Shown: positions 15,660-24,436, counted from the first letter of the stretch. The stretch: DNA of 52,376 nucleotides from UBA6080 sp964607515 (GCA_964607515.1 CAZSKU010000017.1:1-52376); one strand, 5' to 3'. Numbers and translations: made by a program. Notes: generated by a model from the sequence alone, not told the origin.

Positions 15660-16694
15660 GTGAGACGCGCGGACATGGAGGTAAGGGATCCGGCGGAACT
15701 CGACACCGCACTTCGGAGTTTCAGGGTGTGCACCCTGGGCATCGCCGGCGGTGGAGGAGTGAGAATGGTCCCGATGTGCTACGGGTACGACGACGGCTGC
15801 CTTTACTTCCACTCGGCCCCGGAGGGCGAGAAGGTGGGAATGCTCAGGGAGAACCCCCTGGTGGGCTTCTCCATGGAACGGATGCTGGGCAGCCCCGGGC
15901 GTGACGAGATCCACTACGAGAGCATCACAGGGAAGGGAACGGCGGAGTTCCTGGAGACTCACGCCGAGAAGGAACACGGAATCATGACACTGCTGGAGCA
16001 GTTCTACGGCGCCGCCCACGGGGTGGAGGACAGGGAACTGGAGCGGACACTGATCTTCCGGGTGAGAATTGACGACGTTTCCATGAAGAGAAACCCGGCT
16101 TCATGGGATAAACCCGTTCTTCTCACGGCGAACCTGAGGATGAGGGCTCTGGATTACCGTGACGCCCGGGAGCTTCAGGCGGCGGCGGACTTCCCTGAGA
16201 TCTCCCGGGGAACCGCCTCTCTTCCGCACCCCTACACCCTGAAGGACGCCAGGACCTTCCTGGCGGACCGGCGCCTGGACTTCCTCGGGGAAAGGGGCGG
16301 AGTGTTCGGGCTGGAGGAGCGGACCGCGGGAGCTCTGGTCGGGTGCGCAGGCATCACCCCGCTGCGGCCGGGAGTCGCGGAGATCGGCTACTGGATCACC
16401 CCGTCCAGGTGGAACCGCGGGTACTGCACCGAGGCGGTGGAGAGCCTCATCCGGTACGGATTCGACGGGATGGGACTCTTCCGGATCTGCGCTGCGCACT
16501 TCCCGGACAACCCCGCCAGCAAAAGGGTGCTGGAGAAGGCCGGAATGTCCCGGGAAGGGCTTCTCCGGGGGTACATGAAAAAGGACGGGGTTCACCGGGA
16601 CGTTGTGCTCTGGTCGGTGCTGAGGCCCGATCAGCCCCGGCGCCTGGCCTCGGCCACGATCTCCTCCGCCACCGACACCGGCACGGGCTCGTAG
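15660..16694 (+). CDS. Fusion of a pyridoxamine 5'-phosphate oxidase-like domain and a GNAT acetyltransferase
   Basis: The 344-residue protein has an N-terminal flavin-binding split barrel of the nitroimidazole-resistance/PNPOx-like type (about 1-155). This is seen in VRMVPMCYGYDDGCLYFHSAPEGEK, the NPLVGFSME strand and EFLETHAEKE. The C-terminal GNAT domain (about 160-325) is of the RimJ/RimL kind, with IGYWITPSRWNRGYCTEA as the acetyl-CoA loop and NPASKRVLEKAGM. The first half would bind FMN or F420-like cofactors, the second transfer acetyl groups. The combination suggests detoxification or protein modification, but this is inference. The start is GTG with GGAAAGGA upstream. The last 64 bases overlap the end of the convergent fusA gene. 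Confidence 0.82.
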   Translation: MRRADMEVRDPAELDTALRSFRVCTLGIAGGGGVRMVPMCYGYDDGCLYFHSAPEGEKVGMLRENPLVGFSMERMLGSPGRDEIHYESITGKGTAEFLETHAEKEHGIMTLLEQFYGAAHGVEDRELERTLIFRVRIDDVSMKRNPASWDKPVLLTANLRMRALDYRDARELQAAADFPEISRGTASLPHPYTLKDARTFLADRRLDFLGERGGVFGLEERTAGALVGCAGITPLRPGVAEIGYWITPSRWNRGYCTEAVESLIRYGFDGMGLFRICAAHFPDNPASKRVLEKAGMSREGLLRGYMKKDGVHRDVVLWSVLRPDQPRRLASATISSATDTGTGS

Positions 16695-18715
16695 TGCTCG
16701 AACTGCATGGTGAATGACGCCCTTCCCTGGGAGACGTTCCGAAGGTCCGTGGCGTACCCGAACATTTCGCTCAGGGGGACCATGGCCAGTATCTCCTTGG
16801 ACGTTCCCCGGGAGTCCATGCCCGTGATGGTTCCCCGCCTCTCGTAGATCCCGCCGCTAACCGGGCCTGCGTACTCCTCGGGGGTGTTCACGGCGACCCC
16901 CATCACCGGCTCGAGCAGCTGGGGGGCGCAACGGAGGAACGCCTTGGAGAATCCCATGGATGAGCATGTCCGGAAGGCCATCTCCGAGGAGTCCACCGGG
17001 TGGAAGGTGCCGTCGAGCAGTGTGAACTTCACGTCCACCACCGGGCAGTCCGCGTACACCCCCCTCTTCATGGCGTCAATGACGCCCCTCTCGATGGATG
17101 GTATGTACTCCCGGGGGATGTTGCCCCCGGTGACCCGGTTTTCGAACTCGAATCCGCCCCCGGCGGGCAGAGGGTCCAGGCGGAAGATGATATGGGCGTA
17201 CTGCCCCTTTCCCCCGGTCTGCTTCACGAACCTCTCGTTCCAGTCGGTCCCGCCGGTGATGGTCTCCCGGTAGGCCACCCTGGGGGTTGAGGTGCGGGTC
17301 TGGACGTTGAACTCCCGTCGCAGCCTGTCGGTGATTATCTCCAGGTGCAGTTCGCCCATGCCGCTGACCACCGTCTCTCCGGTCTCCTCATGGGTTTCCA
17401 CCACGAAGGTAGGGTCCTCCTCCGACAGCTTCGAAAGGGCGTCGGTGAGTCTGTCCCTGTCCTGCCTTTTTTCCACGGACATCGCCACGCTCAGGACAGG
17501 CGCCGGGAACTCAATGGCCTCCAGGACTATGGGGTTGTCAGGGCAGGAGAGGGTGTCCCCCGTGACCGTGTCCGAAAAGCCTATCACAGCGCCGATCTCT
17601 CCGGAGTACAGGCGGTCCACCGCTTCCCGGCGGTTGGCGTGCATCCTGAGGATTCTTCCCACCCGCTGCTTCACGTTCCGGGTGGAGTTGTGGACGTAGC
17701 TTCCCGACTCCAGGGTGCCGCTGTACACCCTAACGTAGACCAGCTTGCCGGTGTGCTTGTCCGCGGCCACCTTGAACGCCAACGCCGCCAGCCTGCCGTC
17801 GTCCCGGGGCACCCTGGCGGTCTCGGCTCCGTTTCCCGGGACCACGCCGATGACCGGCGGCAGGTCCAGGGGGCTTGGAAGGTACGCCACAACGGCGTCC
17901 AGAAGCCTCTGGATCCCCTTGTTCCTGTAGGCGCTGCCGCAGAGAACCGGACACACCAGCTGGGAGTGGGTGGCCTTGCGGATGGCCAGGGACAGTTCCT
18001 CACGGGGTATCGGAATTCCCTCGCAGTACTTTTCCAGGAGGCTCTCGTCCACCTCACTGACCTTCTCCACAAGAATCAGCCGCTGCCTTTCCACCGAATC
18101 CCGCATGTTGTCGGGGATCGGGGCCTCCCGCCACTTCATGCCGCTGGTCATCTCGTCGTAGAAGACCGCCACGTTGTCCACCAGGTCCACCACCCCTTCC
18201 AGCCCCGAGTCCCCTATGATCGGGATGGTGATGGGAATGGCGTTGGCACCGAGCCTCGAGTGGAGGGATCGGAGCACACCGTAGAAGTCCGCACCGGCCC
18301 GGTCCATCTTGTTCACGAAGGCTATTCTGGGGACGCCGTACCGGTCGGCCTGCCGCCAGACCGTCTCGCTCTGGGGCTCCACCCCGCCCACACCGCAGAA
18401 CAGGGCGATGGCGCCGTCCAGGACCCTGAGGCTGCGTTCCACCTCCACGGTGAAATCCACGTGCCCCGGGGTGTCTATGAGGTTTATCTGATGGTCCTTC
18501 CAGACGGCCGTGGTGGCGGCGCTGGTGATGGTGATACCCCTCTCCTGCTCCTGCTCCATCCAGTCCATGACGGCGGCTCCGTCATGGACCTCCCCGAGCC
18601 TGCCGGACTTTCCGGTATAGAAGAGAATCCTCTCGGATACCGTTGTCTTGCCCGCGTCTATGTGGGCCATTATGCCGATGTTGCGAAGCCTTTCGAGGGG
18701 AATCTGCCTGCCCAT
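16631..18715 (-). CDS. fusA: Elongation factor G
   Basis: This 694-residue translocation GTPase has all G motifs: AHIDAGKTT (17-25), RGITI, DTPGH, NKMD and CGSAYRNKG. Domains II-V follow, including VSGMGELHLEI and RGVYADCPVVDVKF. Length and motifs match canonical EF-G. The start at 18715 has TTTGGAG upstream; the frame extends six codons further without a ribosome site. It is not in an rpsL-rpsG-tuf operon here, so it may be the only fusA, displaced, or a second EF-G paralog; the genome is needed to tell. It diverges from tex, and its 3' end overlaps a convergent gene by 64 bases. Confidence 0.96.
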   Translation of the reverse strand: MGRQIPLERLRNIGIMAHIDAGKTTVSERILFYTGKSGRLGEVHDGAAVMDWMEQEQERGITITSAATTAVWKDHQINLIDTPGHVDFTVEVERSLRVLDGAIALFCGVGGVEPQSETVWRQADRYGVPRIAFVNKMDRAGADFYGVLRSLHSRLGANAIPITIPIIGDSGLEGVVDLVDNVAVFYDEMTSGMKWREAPIPDNMRDSVERQRLILVEKVSEVDESLLEKYCEGIPIPREELSLAIRKATHSQLVCPVLCGSAYRNKGIQRLLDAVVAYLPSPLDLPPVIGVVPGNGAETARVPRDDGRLAALAFKVAADKHTGKLVYVRVYSGTLESGSYVHNSTRNVKQRVGRILRMHANRREAVDRLYSGEIGAVIGFSDTVTGDTLSCPDNPIVLEAIEFPAPVLSVAMSVEKRQDRDRLTDALSKLSEEDPTFVVETHEETGETVVSGMGELHLEIITDRLRREFNVQTRTSTPRVAYRETITGGTDWNERFVKQTGGKGQYAHIIFRLDPLPAGGGFEFENRVTGGNIPREYIPSIERGVIDAMKRGVYADCPVVDVKFTLLDGTFHPVDSSEMAFRTCSSMGFSKAFLRCAPQLLEPVMGVAVNTPEEYAGPVSGGIYERRGTITGMDSRGTSKEILAMVPLSEMFGYATDLRNVSQGRASFTMQFEHYEPVPVSVAEEIVAEARRRG

Positions 18716-18809
18716 GGAATCTCCAAAGCTCAAGAAAAAAGAAAAAACACCGGAAACTCAAAACGGCCCGTAATATACACCCTCCGCAAGCCCCGGCGCT
18801 TCCCCCGCT

Positions 18810-18815
18810 TATATT
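18810..18815 (+). promoter_or_regulatory. -10 element suggesting a leaderless tex transcript
   Basis: TATATT ends six bases before the tex ATG, and no ribosome-binding sequence lies between. Transcription would begin at or next to the A of ATG, giving a leaderless mRNA. No clear -35 hexamer is visible. Confidence 0.45.
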
Positions 18816-18821
18816 GCCCCC

Positions 18822-20945
18822 ATGTACACGGGTATCTCCGCCGCCCTGAAACTGCCCGAGAAGCACGTCCGGGCGGTTGCATGCCTTCTGGACCAGGGGG
18901 CCACTGTACCCTTCATCGCCAGGTACCGGAAGGAGCTTTCCGGGGGCATGGACGAGGTGGAGGTGGCCGCCGTGCGGGACCTTACCGCCGCCGCGAGGGC
19001 CCTGGAAGCCCGCCGAGCCGCGGTGCTCCGTTCCCTTGAGGAGCGGGGGGTTCTCACTCCTGAACTCAGACAGGCGGTGGAGGGGGCTGAAACCCTCACA
19101 CGTCTGGAGGACGTTTACCTGCCGTACCGCCCGAAAAAGCGAAACCGGGCCACCATCGCCGAAGAGAAGGGGCTGGCTCCCCTGGCGGAGAGACTCCTCC
19201 AGCAGCGGGGCGAGGACCCTGTTGCCATGGCCGCGGCCTTCGTAGACCCGGACAAGGGCGTTGCATCCCCGGAGGACGCGCTGCAGGGGGCCCGGGACAT
19301 CATCGCCCGGATGGCCTCGGAGGACCTGGAGACCCGGGAGGCGGTCCGCCGGCTCTACCGCCGGGATGCGGTGTACGACTGCAGGGTGATTCCCGGCAAG
19401 GAAGAGGAGGGGCGAAAGTTCCGGGACTGGTTCGCCTGGCGGGAGCCCGTTGCAAAAGCCCCATCCCACAGGGTTCTGGCCATGAGGAGGGGGGAGAAGG
19501 AGCTTTTCCTTAACCTCTCGGTGACGGTGCCCGAGGACAGGGTCCTGTCCCTTATGGAGAAGAGGTTCCTGCGAAGCAGGGAAGCCCCGGAGGCGGCCCA
19601 TGTGGCCCAGGCTCTGGCGGACGGTTTCAGACGGCTCCTGGGGCCCCAGATGGAAACCGAAACCAGGGCCGAATCCCGGGAGAGGGCGGACCGGGAGGCG
19701 GTGAGACTGTTCGCCCTGAACCTCGAAAACCTTCTCATGGCGCCCCCCCTGGGAAGAAGGAGGGTGGCCGGGGTAGACCCGGGGCTGCGGACCGGATGCA
19801 AGGTGGCCGTACTGGACCCCCAGGGGGCGCTGCTTCACCACGATGTGTTCATGTTGCATCGGGAACGGGAGGCCGGGGCCATCCTGAGGGCCATGCAGGA
19901 GAGGTACCACCCGGAGTTCATCGCCGTGGGGAACGGCACCGGAGGCCGGGAGACCGAGGCCTTCATAACGGGGCTGGGGCTGGAGGCCCGGGTGGTGATG
20001 GTCAGCGAAAGCGGGGCGTCGGTCTATTCGGCGTCGAAGGAGGCCCGGGAGGAGTTTCCCCGCCTGGACATCACCGTGAGAGGGGCGGTTTCCATCGGCA
20101 GAAGGCTGCAGGATCCCCTGGCGGAACTGGTGAAGATAGACCCGTGGAGCATCGGAGTGGGGCAGTACCAGCACGACGTGGATCCGGCGCTGTTGAAACG
20201 GTCCCTGGACGACACCGTTATGAAGTGCGTGAACTCTGTGGGAGTGGAGTTGAACACCGCCAGCGCCAGGCTTCTGACGTACGTGTCCGGGCTGGGCCCC
20301 GGTACCGCCCGGGCGGTGGTGGACTTCCGGAACGCCGCCGGTCCCTTCGAATCCCGGGAATCCCTGCTGCGGGTGCCGGGGGTGGGTCCGGCGACCTTCC
20401 AGCAGTGCGCCGGGTTTCTGAGGGTAATGGGGGGAGAGGAGCCCCTGGACGCCAGCGCGGTCCATCCCGAGCGCTACGGGCTGGTCAGGCGGATGGCCGC
20501 GGACCTCGGGACCGATGTGGCGGGGCTCATGGCGGACTCCGGCACGAGGAGGGCGGTGGTCAGGGAAAGGTACCTTTCGGAGGACGTCGGGCTGCCCACC
20601 CTTGAAGACATCCTCCGGGAACTGGACAAGCCCGGCAGGGACCCCAGGAGGGAATTCCAGGTCCGGAGCTTCGCGGACGTGCACAGGCCGGAGGATGTCA
20701 GGGAGGGGATGACGCTGCCCGGGGTGGTAACCAATGTTACCGGCTTCGGGGCCTTCGTGGACGTGGGTGTGCACACCGACGGCCTGGTGCACATCAGCAG
20801 GCTCGGCCCGGGGTACGTCGGGCACCCTTCGGACGTGGTATCCGTGGGTAAGTGGGTTACCGTAAAGGTGATCGGGGTGGATCTGGCGAGGGGCAGGCTG
20901 AGCCTGGCAATGGTGGAGGGAACCGGAACCCCCCGGGGGGAGTAG
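18822..20945 (+). CDS. tex: Tex family RNA-binding transcription accessory protein
   Basis: The 707-residue protein has the Tex domain order: N-terminal helical domain with VPFIARYRKELSGGMDEV, the PYRPKKRNRATIAEEKGL segment, a YqgF/RNase H-like domain near 318 (VAGVDPGLRTGCKVAVLD), tandem helix-hairpin-helix motifs near 490-560 (GLGPGTARAVVDFRNAAG, VPGVGPATFQQ), and a C-terminal S1 domain (about 630-700, GVVTNVTGFGAFVDVGVHTDG). Tex binds RNA and influences transcription and tolerance of stress. It is divergent from fusA. The start lacks a Shine-Dalgarno sequence. Confidence 0.96.
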   Translation: MYTGISAALKLPEKHVRAVACLLDQGATVPFIARYRKELSGGMDEVEVAAVRDLTAAARALEARRAAVLRSLEERGVLTPELRQAVEGAETLTRLEDVYLPYRPKKRNRATIAEEKGLAPLAERLLQQRGEDPVAMAAAFVDPDKGVASPEDALQGARDIIARMASEDLETREAVRRLYRRDAVYDCRVIPGKEEEGRKFRDWFAWREPVAKAPSHRVLAMRRGEKELFLNLSVTVPEDRVLSLMEKRFLRSREAPEAAHVAQALADGFRRLLGPQMETETRAESRERADREAVRLFALNLENLLMAPPLGRRRVAGVDPGLRTGCKVAVLDPQGALLHHDVFMLHREREAGAILRAMQERYHPEFIAVGNGTGGRETEAFITGLGLEARVVMVSESGASVYSASKEAREEFPRLDITVRGAVSIGRRLQDPLAELVKIDPWSIGVGQYQHDVDPALLKRSLDDTVMKCVNSVGVELNTASARLLTYVSGLGPGTARAVVDFRNAAGPFESRESLLRVPGVGPATFQQCAGFLRVMGGEEPLDASAVHPERYGLVRRMAADLGTDVAGLMADSGTRRAVVRERYLSEDVGLPTLEDILRELDKPGRDPRREFQVRSFADVHRPEDVREGMTLPGVVTNVTGFGAFVDVGVHTDGLVHISRLGPGYVGHPSDVVSVGKWVTVKVIGVDLARGRLSLAMVEGTGTPRGE

Positions 20946-20962
20946 ATCCCCATGAGGTGCAC

Positions 20963-21271
20963 ATGATCAAACCGCTTCTGCTCATGATAATCGCCGTCTC
21001 ATGCCTTTCGGCGGCCACGGTGGAGATCCGGAACGAAACCGGCCTGGAGCTGTATTTCGTATGGATCACCGAAGCAGGCCGCGAGAAGTGGGTGGACATG
21101 CTGGGTATGTCCGTTCTGAGCCCTGACAGCTCGATCGTTTTCCAGGTTTCCAGGGGGTGGTACGACCTCAGGCTGCAGGACAGCAACTGGGACAACTACA
21201 CCCTGGAGCGGGTTCCCCTTTCGGACTGCAACCACTTCATATGGGTGGTGGAGCCGGTCCACCGGGACTGA
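20963..21271 (+). CDS. Small secreted protein, single copy of the N-x-TG domain family
   Basis: The 102-residue protein starts at 20963 with GAGGTG upstream. It carries a signal peptide (KPLLLMIIAVSCLSA), then one domain: VEIRNETGLELYFVWI, a W...LG segment, a Ser/Asp turn, YDLRLQDSNWDNY and a closing W strand. This matches each half of the two-repeat protein at 2027-2641 in order and spacing (N-x-TG, Y/F-V-W/Y, LG, YD-h-R-L-x-D). It lacks a lipobox-type cysteine at the right place. It follows tex by 17 bases and ends six bases from the convergent cyclic-nucleotide protein. Function unknown. Confidence 0.75.
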   Translation: MIKPLLLMIIAVSCLSAATVEIRNETGLELYFVWITEAGREKWVDMLGMSVLSPDSSIVFQVSRGWYDLRLQDSNWDNYTLERVPLSDCNHFIWVVEPVHRD

Positions 21272-21277
21272 CCCCGA

Positions 21278-21787
21278 TCAGACCTCTTCTTCCAGCTCCA
21301 CCTTCACCGACTGGTGCATGGCCCGGATGGTGTTCAGGAGTTCCTGCTCCTGTTCCCGGCTCATGGGCCCGCTGCTGAAGGCCACTCCGGCGAGGGCGTC
21401 GTTCATTACTCTGAGCCTCCGGCACACTATCCCCGACAGAGCCCTCAGGAACCTGACCGAGGTTTCCGGCGCCTTCAGCGCCATTCTGTTGAACTCCTGC
21501 TCACCCAGGCGGAGCAGGCTTCCGTCGGTGACCGACTCGATGGTGGCCGATCTGGGAAGGCCGTCCAGGAAGGCCATCTCCCCGAAAACGCTGCCCCTTT
21601 CCAGGATGGCCAGAAGGAAGTCCTCGTTCCTGGAGTCGTCGAAAACCCTGAATTTTCCACGGGTGATGATGTAAAGGTCCGTGGTGGTGTCCCCCCGGCG
21701 GAGAATCAGCTCCCCGGCTTCCACGTCCACCGGCGTGCAGTACCAGATTATCTTTGCGGTGAGATCCATGGGCATGGTGTAAGTCAT
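21278..21787 (-). CDS. Cyclic-nucleotide-binding-domain protein without a DNA-binding domain
   Basis: The 169-residue protein is essentially one cNMP-binding domain (about 15-125) with a short helical C-terminus. The phosphate-binding cassette is visible as RGSVFGEMAFLDGLPRSATIES, including the Gly-Glu and Pro-Arg-Ser-Ala residues that contact cAMP or cGMP. There is no CRP-type helix-turn-helix, so it is not a classical transcription factor. It would be a sensor or partner protein. Its start overlaps the stop of the upstream gene behind GGAGGGG, making it the last gene of the ABC transporter operon. A link to membrane transport or motility control is inference. Confidence 0.85.
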   Translation of the reverse strand: MTYTMPMDLTAKIIWYCTPVDVEAGELILRRGDTTTDLYIITRGKFRVFDDSRNEDFLLAILERGSVFGEMAFLDGLPRSATIESVTDGSLLRLGEQEFNRMALKAPETSVRFLRALSGIVCRRLRVMNDALAGVAFSSGPMSREQEQELLNTIRAMHQSVKVELEEEV

Positions 21788-22476
21788 TCATCCCCTCCGT
21801 TATGCGAATCCGGCGAATCCCGGAAGAACCCCGGGTAGAAAACCCCGGCCCTCAGGGCCCGGCTCAGGAAAGCGGACCTGTTCCTGTACAACTCGGCGAA
21901 CTCCGGCATTTCCCCGGACAGGGCCTCCCCGAGGATCATGCAGGCGGACGCCTCCCGGTGGCGGCCGGCCAGGTCCCCGTCGTATCGGCGCAACAGCGAA
22001 TTGTAAGCCAGGGCCGCGCCGGCGGTCTGTTCGGGGGTGCCCCGGCCGGTCTCGAAGAGCAGGAAGGCGTATTCGTACACGATGTTCAGGCTGTCCGGAT
22101 TGTGCCTTACCCCCTCCGCGGCGAAGGCGAGCCCCTCGTCAACCCTGCCCAGGTTCACCGCCAGGTGGTTTCCGATGTCGGCGTACACCACCGCATAGCG
22201 GTGGTCCAGCCGGGCCACCAGCCAAGCCTGGGGCAGATAGTCTGTGATCTCGGTCCAGGGCTGCCCCTGGTACATCCCAATGTGGTGGTAGTCGTCCAGC
22301 TGCAGGTACAGTGCCGAGGCCGCCACCCTTTCCAGCCTCTGCAATCCCGACCCCAGGATCCCCATGTTCCCGGAGATGTCCGCCCGGAACCGGTCCCTCA
22401 CCCCGGCGCCGCTTCGGTACGCCAGCAGCAGGAAGACCGCCGCCGCCCCGAAGGGGATCACCCTGGGGAACCTCAC
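21784..22476 (-). CDS. Membrane-anchored protein with a TPR-like helical domain
   Basis: The 230-residue protein starts at GTG (22476), which overlaps the stop of the upstream lipoprotein gene and has GAGGAGG before it. One hydrophobic helix near the N-terminus (VIPFGAAAVFLLLAY) anchors it. The rest is helical, with segments resembling tetratricopeptide units (YAVVYADIGNHLAVNLGRVDEGLAFAAEG; YEYAFLLFETGRGTPEQ; AALAYNSLLRRYDGDLAGRHREA). I do not recognise a named family. It probably mediates protein contacts for the ABC transporter encoded just upstream. The longer open frame upstream of 22476 runs through the lipoprotein gene in another frame and is not used. Confidence 0.75.
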   Translation of the reverse strand: MRFPRVIPFGAAAVFLLLAYRSGAGVRDRFRADISGNMGILGSGLQRLERVAASALYLQLDDYHHIGMYQGQPWTEITDYLPQAWLVARLDHRYAVVYADIGNHLAVNLGRVDEGLAFAAEGVRHNPDSLNIVYEYAFLLFETGRGTPEQTAGAALAYNSLLRRYDGDLAGRHREASACMILGEALSGEMPEFAELYRNRSAFLSRALRAGVFYPGFFRDSPDSHNGGDE

Positions 22477-22757
22477 CCTCGCCTCCTCATGGCGGTCAGG
22501 CGGAAGATCCCCCCGGCCAGGGCCAGAAACACCAGGCCGTCCCGCAGGAGCTTTCCCCAGAACCACCGGGCCGCCCAGGGCTGGGTGAAGAACCAGGAGG
22601 TTTCGCTGCAGATGTGGCCGGCCTGGTGCTGGTGGTGTTCGTGGTCCAGGTGGCATTCCTCCCCGAGAACCTCCCCCGGAGCGTTTTCCGCCGGATCGGA
22701 GTTCAGGGCGCAGCCCAGAAGGAGAAGGGGGATCAGAAGGAGCGCCCGGAGCCTCAT
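22473..22757 (-). CDS. Small His-rich lipoprotein of the ABC operon
   Basis: This 94-residue protein has a lipoprotein signal ending LLLGC, then an acidic stretch. A metal-ligand-rich segment with two cysteines flanking many histidines follows (CHLDHEHHQHQAGHIC, about 37-52). A Trp-rich region, one hydrophobic helix (LVFLALAGGIF) and a basic RRR end complete it. ATG overlaps the permease stop (ATGA), and its own stop overlaps the next start, so it is clearly part of the operon. The Cys/His cluster suggests binding of copper, zinc or nickel. NosL-type lipoprotein partners of NosFY transporters are a functional analogy, not a sequence match. It is read inside a longer frame that has no support upstream. 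Confidence 0.75.
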   Translation of the reverse strand: MRLRALLLIPLLLLGCALNSDPAENAPGEVLGEECHLDHEHHQHQAGHICSETSWFFTQPWAARWFWGKLLRDGLVFLALAGGIFRLTAMRRRG

Positions 22758-23509
22758 TTCAGGTCCCGGGACTGGAACACCGCCAGGGCGAGGCTGAGCA
22801 TGAACGCAGTGTAGCAAAGCCCGTAGAACACCGCCAGGAGGAAGAACTCCGGGGGCACATGGAATCCGTGGGCCAGCGGGTCCTTGATGTGAAAGACGTC
22901 CGCGTGGGGCAGGAGGAGCCTTAAGCCCCGCATCAGGCCGGAATGTGAAGGAGCGAGGTTCACGAAATCCCTCACGCTCATCTGGCTCAGGATGAAGAGC
23001 ACCGCGGTCATGGGCCAGTTTAGGGGAGGCGAGACGAAGAAACTGAAGAAGAATACCGTGGCCAGCAGGAACCAGCCCTCCGCCATGATCAACACAGCGG
23101 CGGGGAAAAGATCGCCGGGCACCGGAACCCCCCGCAGCAGAAGGATGACGGCCAGTCCCGCACAGCTGGCCATAAGCGCCGTCGCCTGGACCAGAACGGC
23201 TCCCATGAACCTTCCCGCCAGGTACTGCCATCGGGCCAGGGGCACCGCCACCAGGGGCATCACCGTCCTCTGTTCCCGGTCACGGGGAAACAGGTTGGCC
23301 GCCAGCCCAAGGGCCAGGGCCAGGGCTCCCAGCTCTATGCCGAAGAGCCCGAAATCCAGCACGAACCGTCCCTGGTTCTCCACCGAGAAACTGGGTACCT
23401 GGGCGAGCCCGAAGAGCGCCAGAAGAATCCCTATGAGGATGCCCCAGGGGGTGCGTCTGCGGAAGAGCATTTGAAGGGTCATCATGCCGAAAACCAGCGT
23501 CCCCTTCAC
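22754..23509 (-). CDS. ABC transporter permease (NosY/ABC-2 type)
   Basis: The 251-residue integral membrane protein has about six hydrophobic helices. The RDREQRTVMPLVAVPLARWQYLAGRF loop between helices two and three is typical of ABC-2/NosY-type permeases. GTG at 23509 overlaps the stop of the ATPase gene (GTGA), which fixes the start; the open frame further upstream runs within the ATPase gene. Together with the upstream ATPase it forms a two-component ABC complex. In NosFY systems such complexes supply the periplasm for copper-site assembly. The neighbouring His-rich lipoprotein and divergent copper ATPase make a metal role attractive here but unproven. Confidence 0.88.
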   Translation of the reverse strand: MKGTLVFGMMTLQMLFRRRTPWGILIGILLALFGLAQVPSFSVENQGRFVLDFGLFGIELGALALALGLAANLFPRDREQRTVMPLVAVPLARWQYLAGRFMGAVLVQATALMASCAGLAVILLLRGVPVPGDLFPAAVLIMAEGWFLLATVFFFSFFVSPPLNWPMTAVLFILSQMSVRDFVNLAPSHSGLMRGLRLLLPHADVFHIKDPLAHGFHVPPEFFLLAVFYGLCYTAFMLSLALAVFQSRDLK

Positions 23510-24375
23510 GAGCGCGCCTCCGTGGCCGACAGGAACACTTCCTCGAGGCTCTTCCAGGTGCGTTCCACCCCGGTAACCGGGCAACCCTTTCCCCGGAGCA
23601 TGTCTATTCCCGACTGCAGGTCTCCCGAGGGCACCGTCATCTCCCGGGTCTGCCCGTCCGCGACGTAGGTGATTCTATGGGTCTGCTCGCCGCCCAGGAG
23701 GTCGTCCAGGGTGCCCGCTCTGACCATGAGCCCGTGGTTGAGGATCACCACCCGGTGGCAGACGCTCTCAACCTCGCCGAGCAGGTGGGACGACAGGAAT
23801 ATGGAAGCCCCCCGCCGGTTCTCCTCCAGGATGATGTCGCGGAATTCCTTCCGGGCCACCGGGTCCAGCCCCCCGGTAGGCTCGTCCATCACCAGAAGCC
23901 CCGGGGAGGACTGCAGGGCCAGGGCCAGGCTCACCCGCTGGCGCATACCCTTGGAGTAGCTGGAAAGCCGGACGTTCTCCCATCCCCTGAGACCCACCCG
24001 GTCCAGAAGCCTCCGCCAGTCCCGTTCGGAACCCTGAAGGCTCCTCATGGAGCCGAAGGCCCGGAGCAGTTCCAGGCTGGAGAAGGACAGGTCGTAGTCG
24101 GGGTTCTCCGGAACGTATCCCAATCGGGCCCTGGCGCCGGGGCTTCCCGGGGGCAGCCCCCAGACCCTGATTCTGCCCGAGGTCGGAGTGAGAAGCCCCA
24201 GGACGCATTTCATGGTGGTGGTCTTTCCGGCGCCGTTGTGGCCCAGAAAGCCCAGAATCTCCCCGGGCTCCACCCGGAAACTCACGTCCCGGACGGCCTC
24301 GACCTTTGCCAGCCCTGCCTTGGTCTGGAAGGTTCTGCAGAGATGTTCCACCGATACCGGCGTTTCCGAAGACAT
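23506..24375 (-). CDS. ABC transporter ATP-binding protein
   Basis: The 289-residue ATPase has Walker A GHNGAGKTT, the Q-loop region RLGYVPENPDYD, signature LSSYSKGMRQRVSLALAL, Walker B LLVMDEPTGGLDP and the H-loop SSHLLGEVE. The domain order and the C-terminal extension (about 215-289) are those of the CcmA/NosF-type ATPases paired with ABC-2 permeases. It is the first gene of a five-gene minus-strand operon: ATPase, permease, His-rich lipoprotein, TPR-like protein, cyclic-nucleotide-binding protein. Each overlaps the next. The start at 24375 has GGAGGGG upstream. Confidence 0.95.
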   Translation of the reverse strand: MSSETPVSVEHLCRTFQTKAGLAKVEAVRDVSFRVEPGEILGFLGHNGAGKTTTMKCVLGLLTPTSGRIRVWGLPPGSPGARARLGYVPENPDYDLSFSSLELLRAFGSMRSLQGSERDWRRLLDRVGLRGWENVRLSSYSKGMRQRVSLALALQSSPGLLVMDEPTGGLDPVARKEFRDIILEENRRGASIFLSSHLLGEVESVCHRVVILNHGLMVRAGTLDDLLGGEQTHRITYVADGQTREMTVPSGDLQSGIDMLRGKGCPVTGVERTWKSLEEVFLSATEARS

Positions 24376-24386
24376 GAACCCCTCCG

Positions 24387-24436
24387 AATCCTTTTGGGAA
24401 AAAAGGATTATAGAAAGGAGGAGTTGCCTGTACAAT
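24387..24436. promoter_or_regulatory. Divergent promoter region with a perfect dyad between the ABC operon and copA
   Basis: On the minus strand TTGTAC (24430-24435), 17 bases and TATAAT (24407-24412) form a strong promoter for the ABC operon. On the plus strand TACAAT (24431-24436) is a plausible -10 for the copper ATPase. A perfect inverted repeat, AATCCTTTT (24387-24395) and AAAAGGATT (24401-24409) with a five-base spacer, overlaps the minus-strand -10 and transcription start, as expected of a repressor operator. The regulator is not encoded next to it. Confidence 0.65.

Noticed and set aside
18582..20825. 747-codon open frame on the minus strand opposite tex
   Set aside because: It is Pro/Arg/Gly/His-rich, without domains, and runs antisense to an intact tex gene; high GC makes such shadow frames common.
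22758..23231. Longer reading of the His-rich lipoprotein frame
   Set aside because: The extra residues overlap the permease in another frame and lack a start signal; the lipoprotein signal begins at 22757.
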